From Dipteris shenzhenensis (lineage: Eukaryota > Polypodiophyta > Polypodiopsida > Gleicheniales), in NCBI GenBank assembly GCA_047967505.1, contig CM106540.1: 64,000 nucleotides of DNA; one strand, given 5' to 3'. The translations under genes were made by a program, and so were the position numbers. The notes under the pieces were generated by a model. The model saw only the letters and a program-made list of their open reading frames with translations. It had not been told where the DNA came from and did not search any database. Below are positions 9,846 through 20,540 of this stretch, piece after piece; the stretch's first letter is position 1, and each line of letters opens with the position of its first letter.

Positions 9846-11308
9846 GACATAGCACTTCTAGTTGTCTAATATCAAGTGGAAGTAGTAATCTGCCATTGTG
9901 AATGTCCCAATAAGGTGCTCCTTCATGGGAGAGCATGTCTGGGAGCACATTTGAAGAGCCTTTCTTCCATTCTACTTTGAAATCATACATTGTAAAGAAT
10001 TCCTACCAGCGAGCTAAGCGTCCCCTGCCAATCTGTTTATCAATTCGGCGGGTGCAAAACGTCTTGAAGTTTTGCTTGTCGATGCGGATGAGGAATTCTT
10101 TATTTAAGATAAAGAGTTCTAGCTTTTGAATTGCCCTTTTGACTGCTAGAATTTCTTTCTCAATTGAATGGTAATTTAGCTCAGCGCCTTGAAAAGTTCC
10201 TGACCGGTAGGCACATACAACTTCTTCAGTGGGTGTCTTTTCAAGTAAGACTGCTCCCCAAAAATGATCAGATGCATCTGTTTCAATTATCAGCTGTCCT
10301 GTGGCTGATGGAATGGTGAGAGATAGTAGCTGTTGGACCTTTTCTTTGATGTGTTGCACTTCTTCTATTTGGGGTGGACCCCATGTCGGACCATCTTTTC
10401 TGAGATAGAGTTGGAGAAGATGCCGATCTCGGGCCAACTATTTATAAAAAGGGGATATGTAATTTAAACATCCCAGGAACCTTTGGAGTTGAGTTCGATC
10501 ACTGATTTCATCTGGAAATGCAAGAAGAGCCTTCAAGACATGTTGCTGCATTTGAATATTACCCTTGTGGATGTGGACTCCTAAGAACTCAATCATTTCC
10601 TGGCCAAGGGTGATTTTTTTGGCATAAAGGGCCAACCCTTTGGATTTGATGAGATCATACACAATTTGGAGATGGCGGAGATGTGAATGGACATCCTTGA
10701 TGTACACTAGTATGTCATCAATATAAACTAAACAAAAAGAATGATGCTGACTGAATATGGAATCCATGAACTTCTAAAATTCTACAGGAGCGGTTTTGAG
10801 ACCGAAAGGAAGTACGTTCCATTCATAGAATCTCTGAGGAACAACACTGTCTTATGGCGATCATTAGGATTAAGTCCCACTTTCCAGAACCCTGCCTTGA
10901 GGTCGAACTTCGAGAAGATTGTAGCACCAGAAATTTTTTCAATAAGGTATTCGTTGCTAGGAATCAGATAAGAAATGGACAAAAGACATTTGTTTAGTGG
11001 CTTGTAATTTATGACAAGGCACTTTTTACCCCTCTTCTGCTCTGAGTGTTTATTTACATAGAAACCGCTACTGCCCACTCAGAGCGGGACGGTTCAATGA
11101 GACCCATATCCAAGAGTTCTTGGATTTCTTGGTTGCACAATTGTCGGTTGGCTTGGGTAAACCCATATGGACTTTCTTTGAATGGTTTGGAGTTTTCCCG
11201 AAGAGGGAGGTCGACTTGATGCTGAAACACTTTCTTGAAAGCCAAATGTGAGTCACTACTGCAATCACGAATGAACTTCTGTTGCATATCCTGCAGTGCT
11301 ATCATCAT
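9846..11308 (-). pseudogene. EPRV-B reverse transcriptase and RNase H
   Basis: Minus strand, in order: RT N-terminal motif SKPFKESPYGFT (about 11170-11205), VNKHS, NYKPLNKCL, KFDLKAGFW (10890-10917), catalytic YIDD (10714-10725), FLGVHIHKGNIQMQ, QRFLGCLNYIS, then RNase H with ETDASDHFWGA, EKEILAVKRAI and GRLARW, and the tail YDFKVEWKKG. This is caulimovirid pol, which copies pregenomic RNA into DNA. Breaks: a frameshift near 10810-10830, an in-frame TAG at 10438, and a TAG replacing Gln right after GRLARW. It is related to but clearly distinct from EPRV-A. It is a dead viral relic, and the promoter region lies just downstream. Confidence 0.85.
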
Positions 11309-11527
11309 ATGAAGCGTATGAACAATTTGACGAAACTGCTTACTGTTTTCTACCTGGAGGAGGCTATTGATATAGTCGTCAAGCTCAGCTCCTTGAAGGG
11401 GTTGTTGAGCATCTTGAGGAGAAGGCTGTGGGCTAAATGACTCGGCAGGATTTGGAGAGGCATCTAGAGTAGAATCATATTCGGGTGGAGCTTTGACATA
11501 TTGGAGGTCAACTGGGGAAGAACACTG

Positions 11528-11965
11528 TCAGACAATCTCTAGGTCCTCTTCAAATGGCTTGAGGACCCGCTTGAGAGATTCTCTTGTAGGGATATGTACC
11601 AAGATGTTATTTATGGTAAGGACCATCTCTTTAGTAGAAAACCCGAATGGGAGATGTTGGTTGAGAAAAGCATTACCAATGACCAGATCTACCCCTTGGG
11701 ATTCCAATTGATAGAAACTAATAGTGGTGGAATGGCCAGCCAGAGTGATAGCCATTTCTGATGCATACCTCTTGCATGCAATAAGCCCGCCACCCATTGT
11801 CGAACCAAGCATCTGATCCTGGGTCTCAAGTTGTTGCCAAGAAGAAGCAGGAAGAGCCCGATATTTCCAAATGCTGAATCCAGACCCTGTGTCGACTAAA
11901 GCAATCAAATTATAAGGAGGTACCCCTGGGGGTTTGAGCTGAACTTTTACCAGCCAATTTTTCAT
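11528..11965 (-). pseudogene. EPRV-B aspartic protease
   Basis: A minus-strand frame of about 145 codons with the active-site motif LVDTGSGFSIW early in the domain (near 11890), a hydrophobic-strand pattern through VDLVIGNAFL (the second conserved retropepsin segment, ILGNxFL-like) and a linker toward RT. This is the pararetroviral protease that cuts the coat-pol polyprotein. It is joined to RT by about 220 bases that are readable apart from a TGA just upstream of 11528. The ATG at 11965 may be incidental, since the domain is normally part of a polyprotein. Confidence 0.78.
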
Positions 11966-12004
11966 AGAATTTCAGACTGCTGGTGCTGGTGACGAAAAGA
12001 AATA

Positions 12005-13258
12005 TTAAAGAGATAACACATTTGGAACTGGTTCAGTATAGAGCTTGCACTGAGTCAAATGTTCACCAACCTTACGATCCAATGATTCGATGGAGTTTTG
12101 AAGCTTGGCACAATTGTCAGTGATCGTTGTTAGGTGGATACAAAGCCGATCAGTGCTGATGCCAAGACTTTCAAATTGGTCAAAACAGGGGGGTCGTTGT
12201 GGAGATTGGATCAGAGGAGTAGGGGCAGAGAGGGTGGTGACTGGGGATTTCCAAAAAGGAGGATGAAGAAAGTTAGGGGAGGAGTCATGTACACTGTGGA
12301 GAGGCCGAAAGACCAAAGGACCGGAATAGAAATCTGTTGAAGGTAATCTTCTACTTGGAGAAGGAGCAAAGGAAGAATCAGAAAGATCTTCGGACGTATG
12401 TAAATCAAAAGATGGAAAATTTCGATGGGAAAACCCAGGATGTCGGTCGCGATCTCGGCTGTGACCACAGGAATTGCTACGACCGAAAGCTGGAGCAAAA
12501 ACCTCTGGGAGAGGAGGTTCTTCTAGGGGCTCTCCATCAAAACTTCCTGAGGAGATCTCGATATCAACACAGAAGGGTTGTCATTTGTGAGGAAGAGTCA
12601 TCAGGCTATATACATTGGGGTCGTCATCTTTGGATGCTAGAGGAGCATGTAGCTGGCAATGAAGACATTCTGGAGTATCTGATTCAGAACATTCTAGAAG
12701 AGACTCATCAGACTCACCTTGGGAAATGACTTCCCATTGTTCGGGATGTACTACCATTGCGAAGAAACCTTTGAGTTGTTTTTGCTGTGGATTGCGGGGT
12801 TTCTCATGATAGTCATGAGCAAGATGGCCTTTCTTGCCACATATAAAACATCCTGTAGATTTGTTTTGTCGGAAGGAGCAGCAGTGAAGAAAACGTTGAG
12901 GCCTTCTAGAGTAGCGACGACACCATCGGAGCTTTTGAATTTTAGGAAAGCTCGAGGATCCACATGAACATTTAGAAGGGTGAGATTTTGATGAATGGTA
13001 ATGCCGAGAAGGACGTCCATAACTAGAACCTGGAGGGCAGAAATTCTGATGACCCACAAGCTGTTCACATATGGCCGGAGAAATAATACCAACCTTTTTA
13101 AGCTTGCTCCGGAGAGTGTATTCTATACATTGTCGACGGATGTATACTTGGACCATCTGGAATAGGTTAGCAAAAGTATAATCTGTGACTGTCTTATGAG
13201 TTTCATTCGGTTGATTGTCAATGTTGACAATCTTCGTCTGCGCTTCGATGACCATCAT
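12005..13258 (-). pseudogene. EPRV-B coat protein C-terminal part and linker (proximal duplicate)
   Basis: Minus strand. From 13258: TKIVNIDNQPNE, YTFANLF, a basic Arg/Ser-rich stretch, and the knuckle CFICGKKGHLAHDY near 12830, in which the last zinc ligand is Tyr instead of Cys. Then come HPEQWEVISQGESDESLLE, an acidic tail and a Ser/Pro-rich linker, with the frame broken between 12581 and 12316. The last part (FESLGISTDRL..IHLTTI.., a predicted helical segment) leads to the protease at 11965. It is one unit of the tandem duplication whose other unit is split by copia-1. Confidence 0.75.
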
Positions 13259-13380
13259 GACTGCTTCTCCAAGTCAATGCGGTAAGCTATACAAGTAATG
13301 ACGCTTTGCTGCAGTGTCAGAAGAAATGCCAGCTCTATAAACTAGATGTTGCACATGTGCATTGTAGTCTTCCAACTGAG
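12217..13380 (-). repeat. Tandem duplication unit 2 within EPRV-B (1164 bp)
   Basis: The motif GAG(T/C)AGGGGCAGAGAG occurs at 12217 and 13381, and the sequence that follows repeats (for example the 'gtcatgtacactgtggag' block near 12284 and 13447). The right edge of each unit is TTCCAACTGA, at about 13376 and 20020. The unit length is 1164 bp. Confidence 0.8.
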
Positions 13381-13629
13381 GAGCAGGGGCAGAGAGAGTG
13401 GTGACTAGGGATTTCCAAAAAGGAGGAGGAAGAGAGTTAGGGGAGGAGTCATGTACACTGTGGAGAGGCCGAAAGACCAAAGGACCGGAATAGAAATCTG
13501 TTGAAGGTAATCTTCTACTTGGAGAAGGAGCAAAGGAAGAATCAGAAAGATCTTCGGACGTATGTAAATCAAAAGATGGAAATTTTTTATGGGAAAACCC
13601 AAGATGTCGGCCGCGATCTCGGCTGTGAC
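13270..13629 (-). pseudogene. EPRV-B linker piece left of copia-1 with duplication junction
   Basis: Minus-strand frame: the Ser/Pro-rich linker (FRPLHSVHDSSPNS..PPFWKS) runs straight into a second start of the coat segment (QLEDYNAHVQHLVYRAG) at about 13380. This is the fusion point of the two tandem units. Position 13629 is the insertion edge of copia-1; the same frame resumes at 19114. Confidence 0.75.
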
Positions 13630-13927
13630 TGTTGAGATATCAAGCTCTACCGCCGATATATCTCCTGGATGACTATCATTTATGTCACTGCCTATGTTAG
13701 TTGTACTCGTGGTGTAGTTAGACTACCACGTATGTTTTTGCTTTGGGTTCACATATGAACCACGTATTCTAGGGTTTGACATATAGGGTATTTCCCTCTT
13801 CTATTGTATTGTGGTTGTGTGAAAAAGTGAAGAAAGGCTTCACCCTCCAACCTTGTGTCCTCTCTCTTTTGTGTGTTGTGAAGAAAGCTGAACTTGAGTC
13901 TCCTATCTCTCTCCCTCATTCTTTACA
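13630..13927 (+). repeat. Copia-1 5' LTR
   Basis: TGTTGAGATATCAAGC ... TTCTTTACA, 298 bp, with TG..CA ends. It differs from the 3' LTR at about 13688 (T versus C) and about 13741 (C versus G) by eye. Confidence 0.93.
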
Positions 13928-13939
13928 TGGTATCAGAGC
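13928..13939 (+). other. Primer binding site, initiator-Met tRNA (copia-1)
   Basis: TGGTATCAGAGC directly follows the LTR. Confidence 0.92.
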
Positions 13940-14505
13940 TTTGTTCGTGGTAAGCAGCTCAAGAAAGCAAGCCAAGTTTGTGGTGTCTTGGTAAGAGGAC
14001 CAGTGTTGCTTTCCTATTTCGAGTTTGGGAGCAAATCTCTGCAGGTAGCACAGCCAGAAGTGCAGGAGTGCACTGTTTCAGATTGAGAGGCCCTTCGCGG
14101 TGTGGCAAGAGCGCAGTATATGCTGCGGGAAGGGGCGAAGCCCTTGGTGACTTTATTTTTTTGATTTGAGGCCGTTTCGGGGCCCGTTTTGAAGGCGGAA
14201 GTTCTTCGCAGGCACTCAGAAAAAGGCCCTGTTTTTCGCTGTGCGACCAATGCGCGGCTAGTCGGTGAAAAAGTGTCACAGAAATTGCATCGTATGCCTG
14301 TGTGCAGAGATATTGGGAGTTGCAGATTCATGCCTGTTGCCTGTTGATGCAAAATCGTCACTAGGAAGTGACTGTGTGGTGAAATACCACTTTCGTCAGT
14401 GTTGCAGACCTGCCCCTGTGAGGCTTTTTGCAGAAGCTTTGCTATTTGCCCTTGTGAGGCATTTGCTGTGTTTACAGGTTGCTGTTGCAATTTGTGATTT
14501 GTAAA

Positions 14506-15918
14506 ATGTCTGAGAATCTGTCTACCATTGTCAATGAGAAGCTTGACAAGAACAACTTCCAAGCATGGAAGTTCAGGATGACAAACTTCCTTATGGGAAA
14601 GGGAGTTTGGGAGTACATCAGTGGTGAAACTGCAGAACCAGTTTTGGGTGCTACTCCCACTCCTGCTGAATTGAAGGCCTATAAAGAATGGCATGAAAAA
14701 GCCAGAAAATGCCTGTATTGGCTGTCTGTTAGCATTTCAGATTCTATGATTGTGCATATACAGGATCTAGAGATGCCTAAGGAGGCATGGGATACATTGG
14801 TGAAGCTGTATAGCACAAATACCAAAGCACGAAAGATGCAGCTAAAGCAGGAGTTGCACAATGTGCAAAGGAAAAATCTGAATATAAATGAGTATTCCTT
14901 GAAGGTGAAAGGCCTTGCAGATTCTCTTGCCTCCATTGGAGCACCTGTTGATGATGAGGACTTAGTGTCTGTGACCTTGAATGGTCTTGGGAAAGATTAT
15001 GCACAGTTTCGGACATCCATTGGAGTCCGTGAAACATTTCCTGATTTTCAGGAACTTATTGCTCTCTTGCTGAGTGAAGAGCAAAGGAATGGTGGTTCAG
15101 CCACCTCAGCTTCTCAAGAGACTGCTTTCTACTCGAATACAGGTAGAGGCAGGGGTAGAGGAAGAGGCCGTTTTGGTGGCCGTGCAGGAAATCAGAACCA
15201 GCAGCAACAACAGGAAAACCAGTCCTATGGAGGGGGACGTGGTAGTTCTAGAGGCAGGGGGAGCCAAAGAGGCCGTGGTTCATGGCAAAGGAACCAGCAA
15301 GTAAATAGCAGCACAGAATGCTATTATTGTGGAAAGCCTGGACACAAGGAGAATACATGCTATAAAAAACAGAATGACATCAAAAGTGGGAAGTTGCAGC
15401 AAAGCAACTATGCATCATCAAGTGGGCATGGTGACGACAGAAATGAGCACCTTTTTGTGATGCAGCATATGGTTAACTCCATGTCAGGAGATGCTGCAGC
15501 TTGCAATGATGTTTGGTATGTTGATTCAGGTGCCTCTAACCACATGACCAGTCATGGTGAGTGGTTTCATGATGTTAGAAATTTGGATAAGCCAGGTTAT
15601 GTTGAAACAGGAGATGATACTGCGCACCCAATTACGCAGGTTGGTAAAGTGCCACTGGCTATGCAGGATGGCAAAACGAAGTACTTGGCAGATGTACTTC
15701 ATGTTCCGAAAATCACTAAGAACCTGGTTTCAGTTGGCCAGATGGTTGAGCAAGGTCTGCAGGTTAGATTTAATCCTGATGGATGCTTTGTTGAGGACTT
15801 GAAAAATAAGTGCCGCTTGGTTGCGAAAGGCAATAAAAATGGCAGAATGTTCACCTTGGATGTTGATATGCCTGAGGTAAAAGCTGCTATATGGGAGAGG
15901 TGTCATTGCAGATATTGA
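14506..15918 (+). CDS. Copia-1 gag-protease
   Basis: The ATG at 14506 (in AAAATGTCTG) starts a 470-codon frame. Residues 1-220 are copia gag (KLDKNNFQAWKFRM; KARKCLYWLSVSISDSM; LADSLASIGAP). About 220-270 is an Arg/Gly-rich and Gln-rich stretch, likely RNA-binding. The CCHC knuckle CYYCGKPGHKENTC is at 15319-15360. The protease active site VDSGASNHMTS is near residue 340. The frame ends at a TGA at 15916 caused by a one-base shift near 15885; integrase continues in the next frame (ADIEIWHKRIGH). A leader of about 570 bases separates the primer site from this start, with no other long frame. Confidence 0.9.
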   Translation: MSENLSTIVNEKLDKNNFQAWKFRMTNFLMGKGVWEYISGETAEPVLGATPTPAELKAYKEWHEKARKCLYWLSVSISDSMIVHIQDLEMPKEAWDTLVKLYSTNTKARKMQLKQELHNVQRKNLNINEYSLKVKGLADSLASIGAPVDDEDLVSVTLNGLGKDYAQFRTSIGVRETFPDFQELIALLLSEEQRNGGSATSASQETAFYSNTGRGRGRGRGRFGGRAGNQNQQQQQENQSYGGGRGSSRGRGSQRGRGSWQRNQQVNSSTECYYCGKPGHKENTCYKKQNDIKSGKLQQSNYASSSGHGDDRNEHLFVMQHMVNSMSGDAAACNDVWYVDSGASNHMTSHGEWFHDVRNLDKPGYVETGDDTAHPITQVGKVPLAMQDGKTKYLADVLHVPKITKNLVSVGQMVEQGLQVRFNPDGCFVEDLKNKCRLVAKGNKNGRMFTLDVDMPEVKAAIWERCHCRY

Positions 15919-18809
15919 GATATGGCACAAGCGCATTGGGCACGTGAATATACAAAGGCTGAAATCTATGCAAACAAAAAACATTGTTGCAGGTTTGCCT
16001 AAATTCAGAGTTGAGGGAATGCAAAAGGTATGTGAAGCATGCCAAATGGGTAAGCAGGCCAGACATGCATTTCCCAAAAATGCTAAGGTGAGCAGAAGAC
16101 CTTTGGAAGTGATCCATTCAGATGTTTGGACAACCAAAGCTGCTTCTATTGGTGGATGCCATTATTATGTGATGTTTATTGATGACTACACTAGGAAGGT
16201 GTGGATTTATTTTATGAAGCACAAAAGTGAAGTGTTCAGCCACTTCAAGGCTTTTAAGGCCATGGTTGAAAAAGAGAAAGGTGTGCATATTAAAGTGCTA
16301 AGATCTGATGGAGGGGGAGAGTACTTTTCAGAAGAATTTTGTGAATATCTGAAAGAACAGGGAATTCAAAGGAAGTACTCATGCAGGTCTACCCCTCAGC
16401 AGAATGGGGTTGCAGAAAGGAAGAACAGGCATATTGCAGAAGTAGGACGGGCGATCCTAAATGAGAAAAACATGCCTGATTATTTTTGGGCTGAAGCAGT
16501 AGCAACTGCTGTTTATATTATGAACAGAACCCCCACTGTAGCTGTCCATGGCATGACGCCTGAAGAAATGTATACAGGCCAAAAACCAGATATTTCTCAC
16601 TTGAAGGTATTTGGTTGCATAGCTTATGTTCATATTCCTGATGAGAAGAGAACAAAGCTGGATCCAAAGGCAGAAAAATGCATCTTTATTGGATATGCTC
16701 TGCACCAAAAAGGGTATCGCTGTTATAACCCTTCCACCCGCAAAATGCAAGTGAGCAGAGATGTTGTTTTTGATGAAATGAGCAGCTGGTATGCACCAAC
16801 TGTTATGGTAGGAGATGCAGATGCAGGAAATGGGAATGCTGCAATAAATGCAGAGCAGCAATCTCAAGCCTTGAGTGGACCCAGAGAGTCCTCTACTAGT
16901 GGATCTAATGCATGGACAGGGAGATTGAGATCTAGTGAATCGTCACATGGCAGTCCTGATAGTGTTGTGCAGGTATCACATAAGGGAAAAGAAAAAGTGG
17001 ACCATGCTCCAGTGTTTGATGTGTCTGCTGGTAGCTCTCATGTTGATGGAGAGTCAAGTGGCTCTGAAATGAGCCTTGATGAGGAACTTGGGATTCCTTC
17101 TGTTGTTACACCTGGTGCAAGGAAAAGCAGGCATGATTTAAAGACTCCTGCAACTGATCCAGTTGTACGGAGGTCCACTCGTATTAAGTATCCAGTTGAT
17201 AGGCTGAGATATGATGGGTATACAGCACATCACTATGCTTATATGGTCAAGGTTCTAGAGGAGCCAGAGCCCACATGTTTTGAGGATGCAGCAGGGCATA
17301 AAAATTGGGAAGCAGCTATGGATGAAGAGATGGCTGCCTTGGATGCAAACCACACTTGGGATTTGATGCCTTTGCCTCATGATAAGAAGGCTATTGGCTG
17401 CAAGTGGGTTTACAAAGTAAAGCACAATGCTGATGGGTCTGTTAGCAGGTACAAGGCAAGATTGGTTGCCAAAGGTTTTGCACAGACATATGGAATTGAC
17501 TATGAGGAAACTTTCAGCCCAGTTGCAAGGATGGCAACCGTGAGAGCAGTAATTGCTATGGCTGCTGCAAAGGGATGGTCTTTGCATCAGATGGATGTGA
17601 AAAATGCCTTCTTGCATGGTGATTTGCAGGAAGAGGTTTATATGATGCAGCCAGAAGGTTATGAGGATAATTCACACCCCGATTTTGTATGCAGGTTGCG
17701 CAAAGCCTTGTATGGCTTAAAACAGGCGCCGAGGGCATGGTCAGACAAGATAGGGCAATATCTTGTCACTATTGGATTTCAGATTTCCAACTCAGATTTT
17801 TCACTTTATGTGAAAAGGACAAACAGAGGGATTGTGCTTATAGTCATCTATGTTGATGACTTGATTATTACAGGTGATAGTGATGCAGACATTAATGAAG
17901 TGAAGCTGTTGTTGAAGCAGAAATTTGAGATGAAGGATTTGGGAGAGCTGCGTTACTTCTTGGGCATTGAGGTTATTAGATCCCCGAGTGGGATATGGCT
18001 GTTGCAAAGGCAATACGGTTTGGACATGCTGTCCAAATATGGGATGACAGGCTGTAAGCCTATTTCTGTTCCATTGGAGCAGAATGTGAAGCTCAATGCA
18101 GAGACAGGTGAGCTTCTTGAAGATATTACTATGTACAGGCGCATAGTAGGTAGCTTGATTTACATGACTATAACCAGACCAGATTTGAGCTATGCTGTGG
18201 GGCTGGTGAGTCAGTTTATGCAGGCACCGAGGAAGCCACATTTGGATGCGACTAGGTGCATACTGCGGTATGTGAAGTCCACATTGCATTATGGACTGTT
18301 TTATGAAGCTGGGTGTGCATTATAGGTACATGGATACACAGATGCTGACTGGGCTGGTAGTGTCTCAGACAGGAGATCTACTAGTGGTTTTATGTTTTCC
18401 CTTGGGAGTGGTGCCATCAGTTGGAGCAGCAAGAAGCAGCCAACAGTTGCCTTGTCGAGCACAGAGGCTGAGTACAGGGGTGCAGCAATGGCTGCATGTG
18501 AGGTAGCTTGGTTACGGAAGCTACTTGCAGATATGGGACAGTCAGTTCATGCAGCAGTTGTCATTCATTGTGACAACATTAGCAGCATCATGCTTGCTAA
18601 TAACCCAGTTTATCATGCTAGAACGAAGCACATTGAGGTGCATTATCACTTTGTGAGAGAGAAGGTTCTAGCTGGTGAGATTGATCTTGTCTATGTCAGC
18701 ACTGAGGAGCAGGTGGCTGATATTTTTACGAAGGCATTGGGTACCGAGAAGCTTCGCAAATTTAGGAGCTTGCTTGGTGTACGTGAGATGGATTTGAGCT
18801 TGAGGGGGA
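15899..18809 (+). pseudogene. Copia-1 integrase-RT-RNase H
   Basis: Integrase: HHCC zinc site (WHKRIGH..., CEACQMGKQ), core D in IHSDVW, D in LRSDGGGEY, E in PQQNGVAERKN. Spacer of about 200 residues rich in Ser/Gly. RT: KWVYKVKHNADGS, DVKNAFLHGD, catalytic YVDD at 17849-17860. RNase [44 protein letters not shown] single TAG at 18323 lies between the RT connection and RNase H; the frame is otherwise open to the 3' LTR. With the upstream frameshift, only two lesions separate this from a full-length pol. Confidence 0.9.
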
Positions 18810-18810
18810 G

Positions 18811-19108
18811 TGTTGAGATATCAAGCTCTACCGCCGATATATCTCCTGGATGACTATCATTTATGTCACCGCCTATGTTAGTTGTACTCGTGGTGTAGTT
18901 AGACTACCACGTATGTTTTTGGTTTGGGTTCACATATGAACCACGTATTCTAGGGTTTGACATATAGGGTATTTCCCTCTTCTATTGTATTGTGGTTGTG
19001 TGAAAAAGTGAAGAAAGGCTTCACCCTCCAACCTTGTGTCCTCTCTCTTTTGTGTGTTGTGAAGAAAGCTGAACTTGAGTCTCCTATCTCTCTCCCTCAT
19101 TCTTTACA
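18811..19108 (+). repeat. Copia-1 3' LTR
   Basis: Preceded by the polypurine tract GAGGGGGAG (18802-18810) and followed by the target duplication GTGAC. Same 298-bp length as the 5' LTR. Confidence 0.93.
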
Positions 19109-20340
19109 GTGACCACAAGAATTGCTTCGACCGAAAGCTGGAGCAAAAACCTCTAGGGGAGGAGGTTCTTCTGGGGGCTCTCCATCAAAACTTCCTGAGG
19201 AGATCTCGATATCAACACGGAAGGGTTGTCGTTGGTGAGGAAGAGTCATCAGGATATATACATTGGGGTCGTCATCTTCGGATGCTGGAGGAGCATGTAG
19301 CTGGCAATGAAGACATTCTGGAGTATCTGATTCAGAACATTCTAGAAGGGACTCATCAGACTCACCTTGGGAAATGACTTCCCATTGTTCGGGATGTGCT
19401 ACCATTGTGAAGAAACCTTTCAGTTGTTTTTCTGCGGATTGCGGGGTTTCTCATGACAGTCACGAGCAAAATGGCCTTTCTTGCCACATATAAAACATCC
19501 TGTAGATTTGTTTTGTCGGAAGGAGTGGCGGCAAAGAAAACGTTGAGGTCATCTAGAGTAGCCGCGATGCCATCGGAGCTTTCGAATTTTAGGAAAGCTC
19601 GAGGACCCACATGAACATTTAGAAGGGTGAGATTTTGATGAATGGGAATGCTGGGAAGGACGATCATAACTAGAACTTAGAGGGCAGAAATTCTGATGAC
19701 CCACAAATAGTTTACATATGGTCAGAGAAACAATACCAACCTTTTTAAGCTTGCGCCGGAGAGTGTATTATGTACATTGTCGATGGATGTATACTTGGAC
19801 CATGTGGAATAGGTTAGCAAAAGTATAATTTGCAGCTGTCTTATGGATTTCAGTGGGTTGATTGTCAATGTTGACAATCTTCGTCTGCGCTTCGATGACC
19901 GTCATGACTGCTTCTCCAAGTCGGTGTGGTAAGTTGTACAGGTAATGATGCTTTGCTGCAGTGTTAGAAAAAATGCCAGCTCTATAAACCAGCTGTTGCA
20001 CATGTGCATTGTAGGCTTCCAACTGAAAAAGATCGCATAGCTTAAGAGCAGAAAATTCATTTGCTGCCTGGGCATGATCATCCGTGAAAGTAGGAAGAAA
20101 CTGATTGGAGATTGCAGCTATGAGGGAATCCAGAGCATTAGGTTGATGATTGGCATCAACACTTGCAAAGATTTGCTTTTTGGATTCATCTGATAAGAAC
20201 TCCCACCAATTAGCAATAACACCTGTGAAAACTTTGGTGGTTTCAACTACTGCATCTCTTGGATTCCATCCATAGATCATGACTCATGACATCATGTGTC
20301 CGTAGAATATTTTGAGAATATCCTTCATTGCTTGTGGTGA
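19109..20340 (-). pseudogene. EPRV-B coat protein relic (distal copy)
   Basis: Minus strand from about 20340: a helical N-terminal part (QAMKDILKIFYGH, stop at 20284, then WNPRDAV, FTGVIANWWEFLSDESKK), which resembles the core of caulimovirid coat protein. Next come YNAHVQQLVYRAG, TKIVNIDNQPTE, YTFANLF and a complete knuckle CFICGKKGHFARDC (near 19470-19510) with all four ligands. A stop and frameshift follow near 19410, then the acidic tail (ESDESLLECSESD) ends at the copia-1 insertion. Compared with 12005-13258, this copy keeps the zinc ligand lost there. In Caulimoviridae the coat protein encapsidates DNA. Confidence 0.78.
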
Positions 20341-20540
20341 GCAATGGTTATCTCCCTTGCATGTACAAACAAAATGTCTGCAAGAGGTACCATGAGGGCA
20401 AAAAATAAAACCCCCCCTAATGGTTATCTCCCCTGCATGTACAAACACAAGTCTGCAGGAGGTACCAAGGGGACAACACATACTCACATGGTCTACATCA
20501 TAGGCCATGAGAGGTGAGGGCAAAGAGCACACAATTTATT

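Larger units (their letters stand above)
13630..19108 (+). mobile_element. Ty1/copia retrotransposon copia-1, nearly complete and young
   Basis: 5479 bp with identical-length 298-bp LTRs, primer site, gag-protease-integrase-RT-RNase H, and polypurine tract. It is flanked by a 5-bp target duplication GTGAC (13625-13629 and 19109-19113). Only two substitutions between the LTRs were seen by eye. One frameshift (about 15885) and one in-frame TAG (18323) are the defects I found. It is inserted in EPRV-B coat sequence, in the opposite orientation to the virus. Confidence 0.95.
13381..20028 (-). repeat. Tandem duplication unit 1, split by copia-1
   Basis: 249 bases left of copia-1 plus about 915 bases right of it make a unit of about 1164 bp equivalent to 12217-13380. 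The uninterrupted order across the insertion site is visible at 12440-12500 (CTCGGCTGTGACCACAGGAA), which serves as the empty-site control. Confidence 0.78.
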
